Part shown: piece after piece, positions 19,101 through 29,200 of the stretch
How positions within the stretch are numbered: position 1 is the stretch's first letter
Layout of the letters: every line of letters begins with the position of its first letter
Origin: Flavobacterium sp. 9
GTDB lineage: Bacteria; Bacteroidota; Bacteroidia; Flavobacteriales; Flavobacteriaceae
Assembly (NCBI RefSeq): GCF_002754195.1
Contig: NZ_PEEU01000001.1
Span: 2,790,001 to 2,854,000 of the forward strand
DNA length: 64,000 nt
Direction: 5' to 3'
Program-made: the position numbers and the translations under genes
The notes under the pieces: model-generated
Told to the model about the DNA's origin: nothing
Database searches by the model: none
Seen by the model: the letters and a program-made list of their open reading frames with translations, nothing else

Positions 19101-20602
19101 GTTATCGCAATGGGAACTACCTGAGTAGATGGAACTAAAACTATATTATCGATAATAGACCCCAGAGTACTTGTTCCTCCCAAGGAGTTGAAAAATTCAA
19201 GCACTATTGAAGAACTTGTTGGCGTAAAGGTTAGAGTACCTATTTGCGGAGTACTATTAGTATCACTAGTAGTAATATTTTTTGATGCTGTAATAGAGCC
19301 ACCTTCATATACTCTAACATCAACCGCAACGGTAGCTGGAGATCCCGGTCTTCGCGCATAAAGAAAATTTAGTGTATACTGAACATTTGGAATAACAGCT
19401 ACAGTTTGCCCTAACGATGCCTGGCTATCTAATTCTGCTGTATTATCATCATTATTATTGTTAAAATAAATTTTTTCATTCAAAACCTCAACATAAGAAG
19501 TACCACTAACGGGTCCTTTTGAATTAATTGCAGGTGTCCAACTAGTAGCTCCACCAGTAAAATCGCCATTAGTAATTAAATTAGTCACACAATTCGAAAT
19601 AACAACCTGATCTACTGATGTTCCGCAACCATTAGTTATGGTCCAGTTCAATGTCCATGTTCCTGCTCCTGAAGGTGTAAATACAGACGTTGGATTTGAA
19701 GTATCGCCACTAGCAAACTGACTTGTTGAAAGACTTGGACCACTCACTATTGACCATGTTCCTGTGTTACCCGTTCCCGGAGTATTAGCCCCTAATGTAA
19801 ATGTAGTATTTTTATATTGATCAGGTCCTGCATTGGATACTGTCAGGACCGGTGGGGTATTATAAGTAATTTTTATTTGACCATTCCCTCCACTTCCACC
19901 ATACCTGTCCGTACCATTACCAACATAAGCGCCGCCACCGCCACCGCCAGGTTGGGATCCTGAATTTCCATCTCCACCATTCCCACTATTTGAACGCGCA
20001 GCACCTCCAACACCTCCATTATTACCGCCTCTTCCACCTGCGCCACCTTGAGTTAATGTTGCATTACTACCATCAGCTCCCTTTACTAAAGTGCTTCCTA
20101 TGCTTCCTGTAGTTGTACCTAGACCACCTGCAACAGTTGTATAATTTGGTGCAGTACCGCCATTCCCACCTTTAGCAAGTAAAGTTGTATTATTAACAAA
20201 CCATGTATCTCCTCCTCTTGCCCCAACAGCAGTAGCTGCAGGTGCTCCAGCCCCTACACTATAAGAAATAGATTGACCTGATGAAACAGTTATGATTGAA
20301 GAAGCATATGTTCCACCAGCTCCTCCTCCTCCTCCTAGAGCAGTACTACTAGTTGAACCACCTCCAGCTCCTCCTCCTCCCCATGTTTCAACAGTGATTG
20401 ATGAAACACCACAAGGAATAACAAAGGAACCTGAGCCAGTTGCAGTAATTGTTTGAGTTGTTGTTTGAGCAGAAGAAATGAAATTAATTAAAAACATCCC
20501 CAAACAAAGCAATTTCAAATTAGGGATAAAAGATCTTTTTTTAGAAGTACTAAAAAAATTTAAAAATAAAGAACGAACGAAATAAAGTAGTTTTCGAATC
20601 AT
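13178..20602 (-). CDS. Giant T9SS-secreted adhesin-like protein with nine identical-type 87-residue repeats (2474 aa)
   Basis: The signal region is extended: basic N-terminus, hydrophobic core about 31-45, cleavage after ISSA. There are two glycine-rich domains (about 55-250 and 767-964; WGGGGAGGG and WGAGGGGGG), with Ig-like and carbohydrate-binding-like sequence between them (inference). Residues about 1049-1831 are nine tandem 87-residue repeats starting LSTANAGGVLPAICQGG. The C-terminal module begins near 1917 (KVWTGNTNGNWNN), with RRYDFTYW and GNPYPSAID, and ends in a T9SS type-C-like tail (LGTGDFEN to KKIIFQ). Its start is divergent from recX. Such repeat stalks typically project a binding domain from the cell; the ligand is unknown. 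The repeats should make the gene prone to length change. Confidence 0.9.
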   Translation of the reverse strand: MIRKLLYFVRSLFLNFFSTSKKRSFIPNLKLLCLGMFLINFISSAQTTTQTITATGSGSFVIPCGVSSITVETWGGGGAGGGSTSSTALGGGGGAGGTYASSIITVSSGQSISYSVGAGAPAATAVGARGGDTWFVNNTTLLAKGGNGGTAPNYTTVAGGLGTTTGSIGSTLVKGADGSNATLTQGGAGGRGGNNGGVGGAARSNSGNGGDGNSGSQPGGGGGGAYVGNGTDRYGGSGGNGQIKITYNTPPVLTVSNAGPDQYKNTTFTLGANTPGTGNTGTWSIVSGPSLSTSQFASGDTSNPTSVFTPSGAGTWTLNWTITNGCGTSVDQVVISNCVTNLITNGDFTGGATSWTPAINSKGPVSGTSYVEVLNEKIYFNNNNDDNTAELDSQASLGQTVAVIPNVQYTLNFLYARRPGSPATVAVDVRVYEGGSITASKNITTSDTNSTPQIGTLTFTPTSSSIVLEFFNSLGGTSTLGSIIDNIVLVPSTQVVPIAITNPKGSYKTLTVCVGGSAGLDVDNISVSGVTYSWSTPSSGTSLVAGTTTKNPSVTFTQTGMKEFKVLATNSSGCGNVYSSTFVYVIDLPTVYNVTGGGPYCSGGTGVLVGLDGSDAVSSTSNISYQLQRDGVDVAGAVVTGTGSAISFGLQTVAGTYTVVAKNTLVTTACSSNMNGSPVISISTPPTVSITGSSNICVNGTTKLSPTSGGNWVSNNPLIASVANNGDVVGLATGTATFSFTSGTAPNCSATTAAVTVSSSTIVFDSSGSYTIPAGVTNIQVECWGAGGGGGGASNNPSAGGGGAGGSYVKNASFTVTPNSTYTINVGTGGTVSTTATGGTGGSSWFGSATTILAVGGRGGVVGNNTTNNGTGGTAVSTGNVGGTTTSAYGAAGGSANLTGASRIAGSGSAGANGGAIAAGTITNGKGADGNAPGGGGAGGRNTNGTNSSGGIGGMGRVTITLPTPTATAGGSTTICQTGTALVSGANATNGTILWSHNGTGSLTNATTLTPTYAAASGDAGNAVVLTMTVSNGPCLVATAIYTVNVTALSTANAGGVLPAICQGGTSQAMGGSVGGGATSGVWTGGSGSWANVNNPSTATYTASASESGSITLTLTTNAGSCGAVTVTKTITVNKLSTANAGGVLPAICQGGTSQAMGGSVGGGATSGVWTGGSGSWANANNPSTATYTASASESGSITLTLTTNAGSCGAVTVTKTITVNQLSTANAGGVLPAICQGGTSQAMGGSVGGGATSGVWTGGSGSWANANNPSTATYTASASESGSITLTLTTNAGSCGAVTVTKTITVNQLSTANAGGVLPAICQGGTSQAMGGSVGGGATSGVWTGGSGSWANANNPSTATYTASASESGSITLTLTTNAGSCGAVTVTKTITVNQLSTANAGGVLPAICQGGTSQAMGGSVGGGATSGVWTGGSGSWANANNPSTATYTASASESGSITLTLTTNAGSCGAVTVTKTITVNQLSTANAGGVLPAICQGGTSQAMGGSVGGGATSGVWTGGSGSWANANNPSTATYTASASESGSITLTLTTNAGSCGAVTVTKTITVNQLSTANAGGVLPAICQGGTSQAMGGSVGGGATSGVWTGGSGSWANANNPSTATYTASASESGSITLTLTTNAGSCGAVTVTKTITVNQLSTANAGGVLPAICQGGTSQAMGGSVGGGATSGVWTGGSGSWANANNPSNATYTASASESGSITLTLTTNAGSCGAVTVTKTITVNQLSTANAGGVLPAICQGGTSQAMGGSVGGGATSGVWTGGSGSWANANNPSTATYTASASESGSITLTLTTNAGSCGAVTTTKLITVNALPGTPSPGTPTQPTCASPVGSVLLSNLPSSGTWTITQSGSAPGSYNGTGITYNVQNLAPGNYTFTVVGAANSCSSLASTNVTINVSSSKVWTGNTNGNWNNPANWNPSGIPLPSDCVVIPDASTVLNVPSIQGTGIVADAFTLNVNDNASLTVDSKNTLKVVGSVTVASLGSLVFKDEASLVQTTNATNTGNITYYRNTEPVRRYDFTYWSTPITNTVTPYKLKDLSPGTLLDKYQSYNSTTSLWDIHLNGLKDMEPAVGYAVRAPQTFSITAPTVYPAVFTGTPNNGDYSVAIYGAKWSLIGNPYPSAIDAEKLIKINHDASPSVDIGSLYFWTHNSPPSGTPSAGGSYDYTSNDYAVFNLSGSTGTGPTPPPTGDIAACQSFFMLASAPGVVKFTNDMRVDGRNEQFFKTAKTNAIEKNRVWLNLTSNQGAFKQVLVGYIEGATNDWDVNYDAATNNGNTFIDFYSINQADKLIIQGRALPFADTDRVPLGYKTTVAGDFIISIDHADGFFNNQAVYLEDKTTGKVTDLKAGNYTFTTAIGTFTDRFTIAYIKKTLGTGDFENLENTIFVSIKDKTIKVNSSKETIKEVTIYDINGQLLYSKKKIDVNELQIPNLQSSNQVLLVKVTLDNGFTTTKKIIFQ
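15110..17458 (-). repeat. Nine tandem 261-bp coding repeats
   Basis: Nine units of exactly 261 bp run from 17458 down to 15110 in frame with the host gene, so unit changes would keep the frame. Units differ at only a few bases. Examples are a Val for Ala codon in unit 1 near 17330, a Ser-Asn-Ala variant in unit 8 near 15482, and silent changes. The last unit degrades at its end (TTTKLITVNA). Confidence 0.97.
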
Positions 20603-20887
20603 ATAGGCGTGGTATTAATATTAGTTTTGGCGTTAAAAGAAATAAAACAGCAATGCATTTTTAAAACAATACTTTAAATTTGGCTTTTAATCTGAAAAAT
20701 TAAAGCTAAAATCCTGTTTTTTAGACAGATTAAAACTTATCAAAATCTCGTACAAAAATATTATAATTCCACACATACACAACATTTTAGCAAACATTAT
20801 TTTTAAGAAAAAGCAAAAAAAGACATACAATTTTAACAACAAAATGACTATTTTTAGAACAATTAGTTAAAAAGAAAGAAAAAACTC

Positions 20888-21361
20888 ATGAAATCATTCT
20901 GCACCCCCAAAGAAGCCTTACTTAAACTCGAGCACTTTTGTGCCTATCAGGAGCGCTGTCATGCAGAGGTTGTTTCGAAATTATACAGCTTAAAAATGAC
21001 CAATGATGAATCGGAACAAATCATAGTTCAGCTAATCGAAAGTAACTTTTTGAACGAGACTCGTTTTGCCTGCAGTTTTGCCAGAGGAAAACACAGAATG
21101 AAACAATGGGGAACTATCAGAATAACAAATGAATTAAAAGCAAGACAAATTTCTCCAACCAATATCACCATAGCCTTAAAAGAAATATCTCCTGAAGAGT
21201 ATGACACAACTTTTCAGCAATTATCAGAAAGATGTTGGGAAAATTTACGTGAAAAAGACGTGCTGAAAAAGAGAAAAAAATTCTGCGATTATATGTTAAG
21301 ACGCGGTTTCGAAAGTTTTTTGGTTTATGATAAAGTAAAAGAATTGGAGAAAAATTCATAG
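20888..21361 (+). CDS. recX: Regulatory protein RecX
   Basis: 157 residues, the normal size for RecX, which binds RecA filaments and limits their activity. The pattern of three helical repeats is visible: LLKLEHFCAYQERCHAEV, then IIVQLIESNFLNETRFACSF with RMKQWG, then a C-terminal CDYMLRRGFESFLVYDKV. The start at 20888 is the first ATG of the frame and matches the family N-terminus. It is transcribed alone, between two divergently oriented surface-protein genes. Whether it matters for the repeat-rich neighbours is speculation. The cytoplasmic role rests on family knowledge. Confidence 0.9.
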   Translation: MKSFCTPKEALLKLEHFCAYQERCHAEVVSKLYSLKMTNDESEQIIVQLIESNFLNETRFACSFARGKHRMKQWGTIRITNELKARQISPTNITIALKEISPEEYDTTFQQLSERCWENLREKDVLKKRKKFCDYMLRRGFESFLVYDKVKELEKNS

Positions 21362-21802
21362 CTTAATTTTATCGTTGACAATTATGCCCTAAATCCATTT
21401 TAAGATCTAAAAAATAATTTACTAAAATTCTAAAATTGCAAGTCAAAAAACTTCGTAATCGATAAGGTTTAAAATTGCATTTTTATAAGAAAAACCATCA
21501 ATCACAAATCTTCCGTTTTTTGCACAATCTGCATCATAAATCACTTTTTTATAATTAAATATTCAAAAGAAGCTAGTTTTTAAAGTGTATTTTGCGATTT
21601 TTCTTATATTTAAAAAAGCTAATTTATAAGAAATAACGCAATTTGATTAATTTTATGATGTAGTTCATCGATTATTTTAACATTTCATCGACTATATCGT
21701 TCTTCTAAAAACCGTTCCGATATCCAACACGTAGATGTATCTATCTTTGCGTGGGCAAAAAAAACCTATGCCTACATAACATTCTGATAGAAAACATTTA
21801 AC
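21362..21802. other. 441-bp intergenic region upstream of the 1415-aa surface protein
   Basis: No gene is visible. The region is AT-rich. Its only recognisable signal is the promoter-like box TATCTTTG at 21742-21749. I see no strong hairpin after recX. Confidence 0.5.
21742..21749 (+). promoter_or_regulatory. Bacteroidota-type -7 box (TATCTTTG)
   Basis: TATCTTTG matches the TAnnTTTG consensus of the Bacteroidota housekeeping sigma factor and lies 53 bp before the ATG at 21803. No TTG is at the ideal -33 distance. Confidence 0.55.
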
Positions 21803-24800
21803 ATGAAGAAAACTCTACTTTTATTTTTATTGTTACCTTTTTTTGGAATTGCACAAACTGATCTTGCTAAGTGGAATGCTGTAAACAGCAATTTATACAA
21901 GCCAACAGTTAAACCAAATGTAGTAGCTGCGGATATTTCTGCTACGGTAAATTCTTCAGATTTTAAATACGTTAATAATTCAAATGAAAACGTATTTTAT
22001 GACAGTTCAGGCTGGCCAGTTCCTTCAGCAAATGGAGGTACTTATGATCCAACCAAATATATTTCTTTGCAGATTACAGCTGCAGCAAACTACAAACTAG
22101 ATTTGTCCAGTCTAAGTTTTGAATGCAGATCTCAAGGAAACACAAATAATTTCAGAATTAAATATTCCAAAGATCCAAACTTTGTAACCGGAGTTAAAGA
22201 CCTGATGGCCGAAACAATAAGCACATCTACATGGACAACATACAATCCGTCTTTTTTACCTGAAATCAATCCTGTACTCCCTACCCAAACTGTGTATATC
22301 AGGATCTATGTTTATAATACCAACAATAACTTTCAATTAAAAATAGGCTCGATAGCAACAAATGGAGGTCCTACAATAAAAGGAAACATCACTAACTTTG
22401 ATCCTAATTCACTTCTGGCAATAAATGATTATGTAACAACCACAAAAGATCAGGTAAGTAACATATCGCTAATAGGCAACGACGTTAAGGGTTCATCAAA
22501 TATCAATAGCCTGACACTTACAACAAGACCAAGCGCGAGTGAAGGAACTATTACTGTTAATCCAGATTATTCGGTTACTTTTAATCCTGCTTTATCCTAT
22601 ATTGGCAGCACTTCATTTATGTATACAATTACAAACGCTACACAATCCTCTACTGCAACGGTTTACTTAACCGTTAATGACTTTCAGGAAGAAAATCTTG
22701 CGTTATGGAACGGTGCTTCATCAAGTCTTAATCCTGTACTTAACAGTAATGTAACTTCAGGACCAATAACTGCATCCGGAGGCGTACAGTTGACACCCGT
22801 TAACAATTCCGGAAGTAATATATTTTTTGAAACTTCGCAGTGGCCTACTCCTGCCGTAAATGGTGAAAATTTTGTCCAATCTACACCCAAATATGTAACC
22901 TTTAAGATTTCACCAGATCAGAATCATAAAATCGATTTGACAACTTTCAGCTTTACGCACAGAAAAATTTCAAGTGATGGTCAAAAATTTCAAGTGCAAT
23001 ACTCTAAAGATGCTTCTTTTGCTACAGGTGTAAAAACATTTGTTGCAGAAACATCAAGCACAAATAGCTGGGCAACAATAACAAAAACTTTTGCCTCAGA
23101 TGCAAGTACGCTTGTACCTAATGAAACTATGTACATTCGATTTTATGTTTATAATACCAACAATGCTTTTCATATACAAAACGGTAACGGAAACAGTATT
23201 GGACCTGTAATCAAAGGGTATGTAAGAGGTCTTGACACCCTAACAGCATACAACGATGCAGCAACTACACCATCAAATCAAAGCATTCCAATTCCAGTTT
23301 TAAATAATGACGTCAAAGGAACTATTCCTTTACAAACTATGACGGCGACACAACCTGCCACAGGAGGTTCTGTAGTTGTAAACGGACTAACTGATATTAC
23401 TTTTACTCCAACTTCCGGATTTATCGGAACATCTACATTTACGTACACTTTATACAATGGAAGCATTTATTCATCTGCCACAGTAACTGTAAACGTTACA
23501 GCACCACCATGCGTTGCTACCCCAACGCCGGGAATTAATCGTTGGAATGGATATGTATACACTTACACAGGAACACCAGCGCCAACTACATATGTTGGAA
23601 CGGTTTATGAAAATCCAAATTTTGAAAGAGATGTACAATACGGAACAATAACAGGCGACCAAAGTGTTGCTGCTGATAATTTTTGTGGTCCGGTACCCGC
23701 CGAAAATTTTATGGTGCGTTATTTAATGCAAACAACGACAACAGCAGATACTTACAATTTTACAATAGGAGGAGATGATGGTGTTCGACTGTATATTGAC
23801 GGAAACATAGTTACTCTTTCGCCAACAGATTCATGGAGCGATCATGGCTATAACACTTATGTAGCTCAGGTTGCGTTAAATGCCGGAACACATAATTTTA
23901 TACTTGAATATTATGAAAAAGGAGGAATCGCAAGAGTATCCTTTTCACATGGCGCGGTGATAGGAACTAATGCCTCACTTCCGTTTGGAATTAATAAATG
24001 GAACGTTTACGGTTTCAATTTACCAGACATCAATTTGCAAACTGCAAGTTTTGCGGGAATGTATGTTGATCCAAATCTAAACTTTGACACACAACTTTTT
24101 TGGAATAAAACAAAATCACCTTCTTATTACTCTGGTTGGCAAGGTGCTCCAATGCCTATCGACAATTTTACTATTACTTACAAACGTAAGGGCTTTCCAT
24201 GCGGTCGCTATCAACTTGTGCTGCCAAATTGTGATGATGTGGCAAAAATTTTCATTAATGGAGTTGACATTTTTACTCAAAATGGCTACAGTAATGCTAA
24301 TGTACAGGTAAATGGAAATACCACATATTTCCTAAACGAAAATTCTACAGTAGAAGTACGCCTTAGAGAAGATGCCGGTGATGCTAATGTTGCTCTTACT
24401 TTTATTGATACACCAACTGAATATAATGGCACGGGAACTATTCCCCCAAACTCAACTTCTATTAAAATAACTGCAAATACAACTTTAAGTAACGATATCG
24501 AAGTTTGTTCTTGTACGATTAATCCAAATGTGATTCTTACCGTACCTTCTAACAAAACATTGACGGTTAACCAAAATATAACTGTTGGAACGGGTGGAAA
24601 ACTTCTGCTTGAAGATGGAGCATCATTACTACAAACTAGTACCACAACAAATGCTTATCAAGGCGCAGCAGATTCTTTTCAGGTACTAAGAAACACAGAT
24701 TTAGTGAAACGCTATGATTTTACGTATTGGTCAGCGCCAATAACCAAAATTCCAGCTTATACTATGCATGACTTGTCACCAGGTACATTATTAGACAAAT

Positions 24801-26050
24801 ATCAGAGTTATGATTCCTCAGCAAATGCATGGAAGATCAATTTAAACGGAACAGATGAAATGAAACCTGGTGTAGGATACGCAATTAGAGCGCCACAGAA
24901 TTTTTCAATCACAAATCCAGTGACTTATCCTGCAACTTTTACGGGTGTTCCTAATAATGGTGATTATTCAGTTCAGCTTTATGCCACAAATTATAGTTTA
25001 ATAGGAAATCCTTATCCATCAGCGATAGATGCACAAAAATTTATTACTATAAACCACAATGCTACACCATCTGTAGATGTTGGATCATTGTACTTTTGGA
25101 CACACAATACACCTCCAAGTGATAAACCTTCAGCAGGAGGAACTTATGATTACACCAGTAATGATTATGCTGTTTTAAACCTATCAGGATCAACTTCTAC
25201 AGGTGCAAAACGACCTGACGGAACTTACGAACCTGCACCATCAGGAAAAATAGCTTCTTGTCAGTCTTTCTTTATGCAGGCTTCTGGTCCTGGTGTTGTT
25301 AAGTTTACAAATGATATGCGTGTAAGCGGAAGCAACAATGAGTTTTATAAAACAACAAAAACAAATGAGCTCGATAAAAGTCGTATTTGGTTAAACCTTA
25401 CTAGTAATCAAGGAGCTTTCAAACAAGCTTTGGTTGGTTATATCGAAGGTGCAACAAATGACTGGGATGTTAATTATGATGCAACTACGATGGCTGGAAA
25501 TTCTTTTATAGATTTCTACAGTATTAATCAAGCAGATAAATTGAGTATTCAAGGGCGTGCTTTACCATTTACAGATACTGACAGAATTCCATTAGGATAT
25601 AAAACTACTGTTGCAGGTGATTTTACAATTGCAATCGATCATGCTGACGGATTATTCGATAATCAGGCAGTATATCTGGAAGATAAAACGACAGGAAAAG
25701 TTATAGACCTAAAAGCTGGTAATTATACTTTTACAACTGCAATAGGAACTTTTACAGATCGTTTTACAATTGCTTATACCAAGAAAACTCTTGGAACAGG
25801 AGATTTTGAAAATACTGAAAACGATCTTTCGGTTTCTGTAAAAGAGAAAACAATCAAAGTAATTTCTACTAAAGAAAACATTAAAGAAGCTGCTATTTAT
25901 GATATATCAGGAAAGCTTCTTTACAATAAAAAGAAAGTTGACGCAGCTGAATTACTGGTACAAAACCTTCAATCAGCCAATCAGGTTTTATTGGTAAAAA
26001 TAACATTAGACAATGACTATGTTGTAACAAAGAAAATCATATTTAATTAA
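21803..26050 (+). CDS. T9SS-secreted protein with PA14-like domain and cadherin-like repeats (1415 aa)
   Basis: Signal peptide of about 17 residues (FFGIA|Q). Two homologous blocks begin LAKWNAVNSN and LALWNGASSS. Each is followed by an Ig/cadherin-like piece with a LxNDVKG motif (about 225 and 500). A PA14-like domain lies near 595-695 (GGDDGVRLYIDG), with a related block after it (CDDVAKIFINGVDI). PA14 domains in secreted proteins often bind sugars; binding here is inferred. The C-terminal module (RYDFTYWSAP, GNPYPSAID) and tail (LGTGDFEN to KKIIFN) match the other island members and predict T9SS export. Its RYDFTYW region is closest to the protein at 2996-8401. A separate terminator follows. 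Confidence 0.88.
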   Translation: MKKTLLLFLLLPFFGIAQTDLAKWNAVNSNLYKPTVKPNVVAADISATVNSSDFKYVNNSNENVFYDSSGWPVPSANGGTYDPTKYISLQITAAANYKLDLSSLSFECRSQGNTNNFRIKYSKDPNFVTGVKDLMAETISTSTWTTYNPSFLPEINPVLPTQTVYIRIYVYNTNNNFQLKIGSIATNGGPTIKGNITNFDPNSLLAINDYVTTTKDQVSNISLIGNDVKGSSNINSLTLTTRPSASEGTITVNPDYSVTFNPALSYIGSTSFMYTITNATQSSTATVYLTVNDFQEENLALWNGASSSLNPVLNSNVTSGPITASGGVQLTPVNNSGSNIFFETSQWPTPAVNGENFVQSTPKYVTFKISPDQNHKIDLTTFSFTHRKISSDGQKFQVQYSKDASFATGVKTFVAETSSTNSWATITKTFASDASTLVPNETMYIRFYVYNTNNAFHIQNGNGNSIGPVIKGYVRGLDTLTAYNDAATTPSNQSIPIPVLNNDVKGTIPLQTMTATQPATGGSVVVNGLTDITFTPTSGFIGTSTFTYTLYNGSIYSSATVTVNVTAPPCVATPTPGINRWNGYVYTYTGTPAPTTYVGTVYENPNFERDVQYGTITGDQSVAADNFCGPVPAENFMVRYLMQTTTTADTYNFTIGGDDGVRLYIDGNIVTLSPTDSWSDHGYNTYVAQVALNAGTHNFILEYYEKGGIARVSFSHGAVIGTNASLPFGINKWNVYGFNLPDINLQTASFAGMYVDPNLNFDTQLFWNKTKSPSYYSGWQGAPMPIDNFTITYKRKGFPCGRYQLVLPNCDDVAKIFINGVDIFTQNGYSNANVQVNGNTTYFLNENSTVEVRLREDAGDANVALTFIDTPTEYNGTGTIPPNSTSIKITANTTLSNDIEVCSCTINPNVILTVPSNKTLTVNQNITVGTGGKLLLEDGASLLQTSTTTNAYQGAADSFQVLRNTDLVKRYDFTYWSAPITKIPAYTMHDLSPGTLLDKYQSYDSSANAWKINLNGTDEMKPGVGYAIRAPQNFSITNPVTYPATFTGVPNNGDYSVQLYATNYSLIGNPYPSAIDAQKFITINHNATPSVDVGSLYFWTHNTPPSDKPSAGGTYDYTSNDYAVLNLSGSTSTGAKRPDGTYEPAPSGKIASCQSFFMQASGPGVVKFTNDMRVSGSNNEFYKTTKTNELDKSRIWLNLTSNQGAFKQALVGYIEGATNDWDVNYDATTMAGNSFIDFYSINQADKLSIQGRALPFTDTDRIPLGYKTTVAGDFTIAIDHADGLFDNQAVYLEDKTTGKVIDLKAGNYTFTTAIGTFTDRFTIAYTKKTLGTGDFENTENDLSVSVKEKTIKVISTKENIKEAAIYDISGKLLYNKKKVDAAELLVQNLQSANQVLLVKITLDNDYVVTKKIIFN

Positions 26051-26069
26051 ACCTACAATTATTATATGT

Positions 26070-26101
26070 AAAATCCGACAGTGAAAGCTGCCGGATTTTT
26101 A
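26070..26101 (+). terminator. Hairpin terminator after the 1415-aa surface protein
   Basis: Arms AAAATCCG (26070-26077) and CGGATTTT (26092-26099), extended by CAG/CTG across one mismatch, and ending in a T run. It is unlike the AATCCATTC hairpins of the sister genes. Confidence 0.8.
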
Positions 26102-26220
26102 TGTGTAATACAAAGTCTAAAACTGAATTATAAACATTTAAAAAAATATCGATCGTTTAAAAACCTACTATAACGACAGCTCTAAATCTATAACCAACTC
26201 TACAAAAAACCAAGCCCGCC

Positions 26221-29200
26221 ATGCCCCATAAAACATTATTGCCTAATCATACCTTTTTTATACCAAAAATCGTATTGTTTTTTCTGTTGATTTCTTTTAA
26301 GATGTCTAGTCAAACCAAAATAACAACAATATACACAGACTGGAACGGCTATTGGAAATCAAATGCTTTAACCGCTGCTGGAAACAGACCTGATACCGAA
26401 AACAATTTACTGGCTTTTGAATGGAATAACAAGACATATTCTACAGGAGTAAATGATAATATTCTAAATGGAAAGTCTATTACGTATAGTTCTCAAAAAT
26501 TTAGAGCGCTAAAAATTCAAACCCTGGGTTTAGACCCGGCGTCTATGTATTTTTTACAAGGTTCAAAAATAGACGGAGATGATGCAATTACAAAATTAAT
26601 TCCCCCACTCGCAGGAACGACTGCAACAGGCGCCGAACTTGCTTCCCGACTTACAGATGGAGTTAACGGTTTAACTCTTGGAACGGGTATTGCCAATATA
26701 AAAGCAGGTTCAGCTGAATTTAAAGTGGGAACAAATAATCTTAATCTAAACGGTCTTGACGACAAAATTCCCGATTTAATTGTAACTCAGGTTGCAGAAC
26801 CGGGAGGTAACGCAGATACTTTCAAATTTGTAGACAAAGACAATAATGTTGTCGGTCATGCCTTATCTACAAATTTTGGTTCAATGTCAGCTATTGGTAC
26901 TTATAGCCTGGATTTATTCCGAGCTGATAATGCTGCCAGGGCTTTTACGCCCGCTGCAACCAGAGACATTCGAATGTTGGCAATTGAAACCAGCGAATTT
27001 GGTATTACAGCAGCAAATGCTGCAAGTGTCGATCGTTTTGTGGTTACTTTTTCCGGAAGTTCCGATTGTGCTTTTATAGCTTTTAATACCAATTCACTAA
27101 AAATCGCAGAGTTAACTTTGGTCACAAAAGGCACATTAACATCTTGCGGAAAAGCTGGAGACAAAATAAACTACACCTTTGAGGTAACCAATACTGGAGA
27201 AGTTCCTGTCACTGACATTAAAGTTACCGATGCCTTAACCGGAATAGCAATATCAGGAAATCCAATTGCATCATTGGCCGTTGGTACAAAAACAACTCTA
27301 ACAGGAGTTTACACTATTACAGCAGCAGATGTTACTGCAGGTAAAATTATAAATACCGGAAAAGTTACCGGAGTCGATCCTTCATTAAACACCGTTGAAT
27401 TTAATAATACACCTGCAACGACATTTTTGTTAACACCGCCAACGATCTCTAGTTTTACAAATACAACCTGTACCACTTTGGGAACTATTACATTAACTGA
27501 TTTACTAGCTAGTGGAACATGGACTGTTGAAAGAAGTCCGGGAGCAGTTAAAACTACGAGCTCAGGAACATCAATTATACTGACAGGAATTCCGGCTGGA
27601 AAATATACTTATAAAGTTTACAACTCCTGTTTCATGTCGCCATCAAGTGCTGAAGTTACCATTACAAATCAATCTTCTACAACCTGGGATGGAACCACAT
27701 GGTCTACTGGTGATCCAAATGCAACCAAAAGTGCCATATTTGCTGGACCTTTTACAATAACAGCAGATATAGAAGCTTGTTCCTGCACCATTAACTCAGG
27801 AGTTAACATAATTGTCCCTGCAGGACGTACTTTAAACATTAAAAATGCGCTTAATGTTGTCTCTGGAGGATCTCTAACATTTCAGAACAATTCAAGTTTA
27901 TTGCAAACTAATGGAGTAACCAATACTAATACCGGCAATATTATCTATCAACGTAATACAGAACCAATTCGCCGATATGATTTTACTTATTGGTCAACAC
28001 CAATAACAAATGCTGCTCAGCCCTATAAACTTAAGGACTTATCTCCGGGCACTTTATTAGACAAGTATCAGAGTTATAATTCGACAGGATCATCATGGAA
28101 CATCCATTTAAACGGATTGAAAGATATGGAACCTGCTGTAGGTTATGCAGTAAGAGCTCCGCAAACTTTTTCGATTACTGCTCCAGCAGTTTATCCGGCA
28201 GTTTTTACTGGAACCCCTAACAATGGAAATTATACAGTTCCAATATATGGCGCAAAATGGAGTTTAATAGGCAACCCGTATCCATCAGCAATAGATGCAG
28301 AAAAATTTATTAAAATTAACCATGATGCTTCACCATCTGTAGATGTTGGATCATTATACTTTTGGACACACAATTCTCCGCCAAGTAGCACGCCTTCAGC
28401 TGGCGGTTCTTATGATTACACCAGTAACGATTATGCTGTCTTCAATTTATCTGGCTCAACAGGAACAGGCCCAACACCTCCACCATCAGGTAAAATAGCT
28501 GCCTGTCAATCTTTCTTTATGTTGGCTTCAGCACCTGGAATTGTTAAGTTCACAAATGATATGCGTATAAGCGGAAGCAATAATGAGTTTTATAAAACCA
28601 CAAAAGCAAATGAGCTCGAGAAAAATCGTGTATGGTTAAATCTTACCAGTAATCAAGGAGCTTTCAAACAAGTTTTGGTTGGGTATATCGAAGGCGCAAC
28701 AAATGACTGGGATGTTAATTATGATGCTGCTACAAATAATGGGAATACTTTTATAGATTTCTACAGTATTAATCAAGCAGATAAATTGATTATTCAGGGT
28801 CGCGCTTTACCATTTGCAGATACAGATCGCGTTCCGTTAGGATATAAGACTACAGTTGCTGGCGATTTTATTATTTCAATCGATCATGCTGACGGATTTT
28901 TTAACAATCAGGCAGTATATCTGGAAGATAAAACAACTGGAAAAGTTACAGACCTAAAAGCAGGCAACTATACTTTTACAACTGCAATAGGAACTTTTAC
29001 AGACCGTTTTACAATTGCTTATACCAAAAAAACTCTTGGAACAGGAGATTTTGAAAACACTGAAAATGATGTTTTGGTTTCTGTAAAAGAGAAAACAATC
29101 AAAGTAACTTCTACTCAAGAAAACATCAAAGAAGTTGCTATTTATGATATTACAGGAAAACTTCTTTACAATAAAAAGAAAGTTGATTCGGCTGAATTAC

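Noticed and set aside
24084..24645. Alternative frames inside the 1415-residue surface protein
   Set aside because: No family features, and they lie fully inside a gene with clear domains in another frame.
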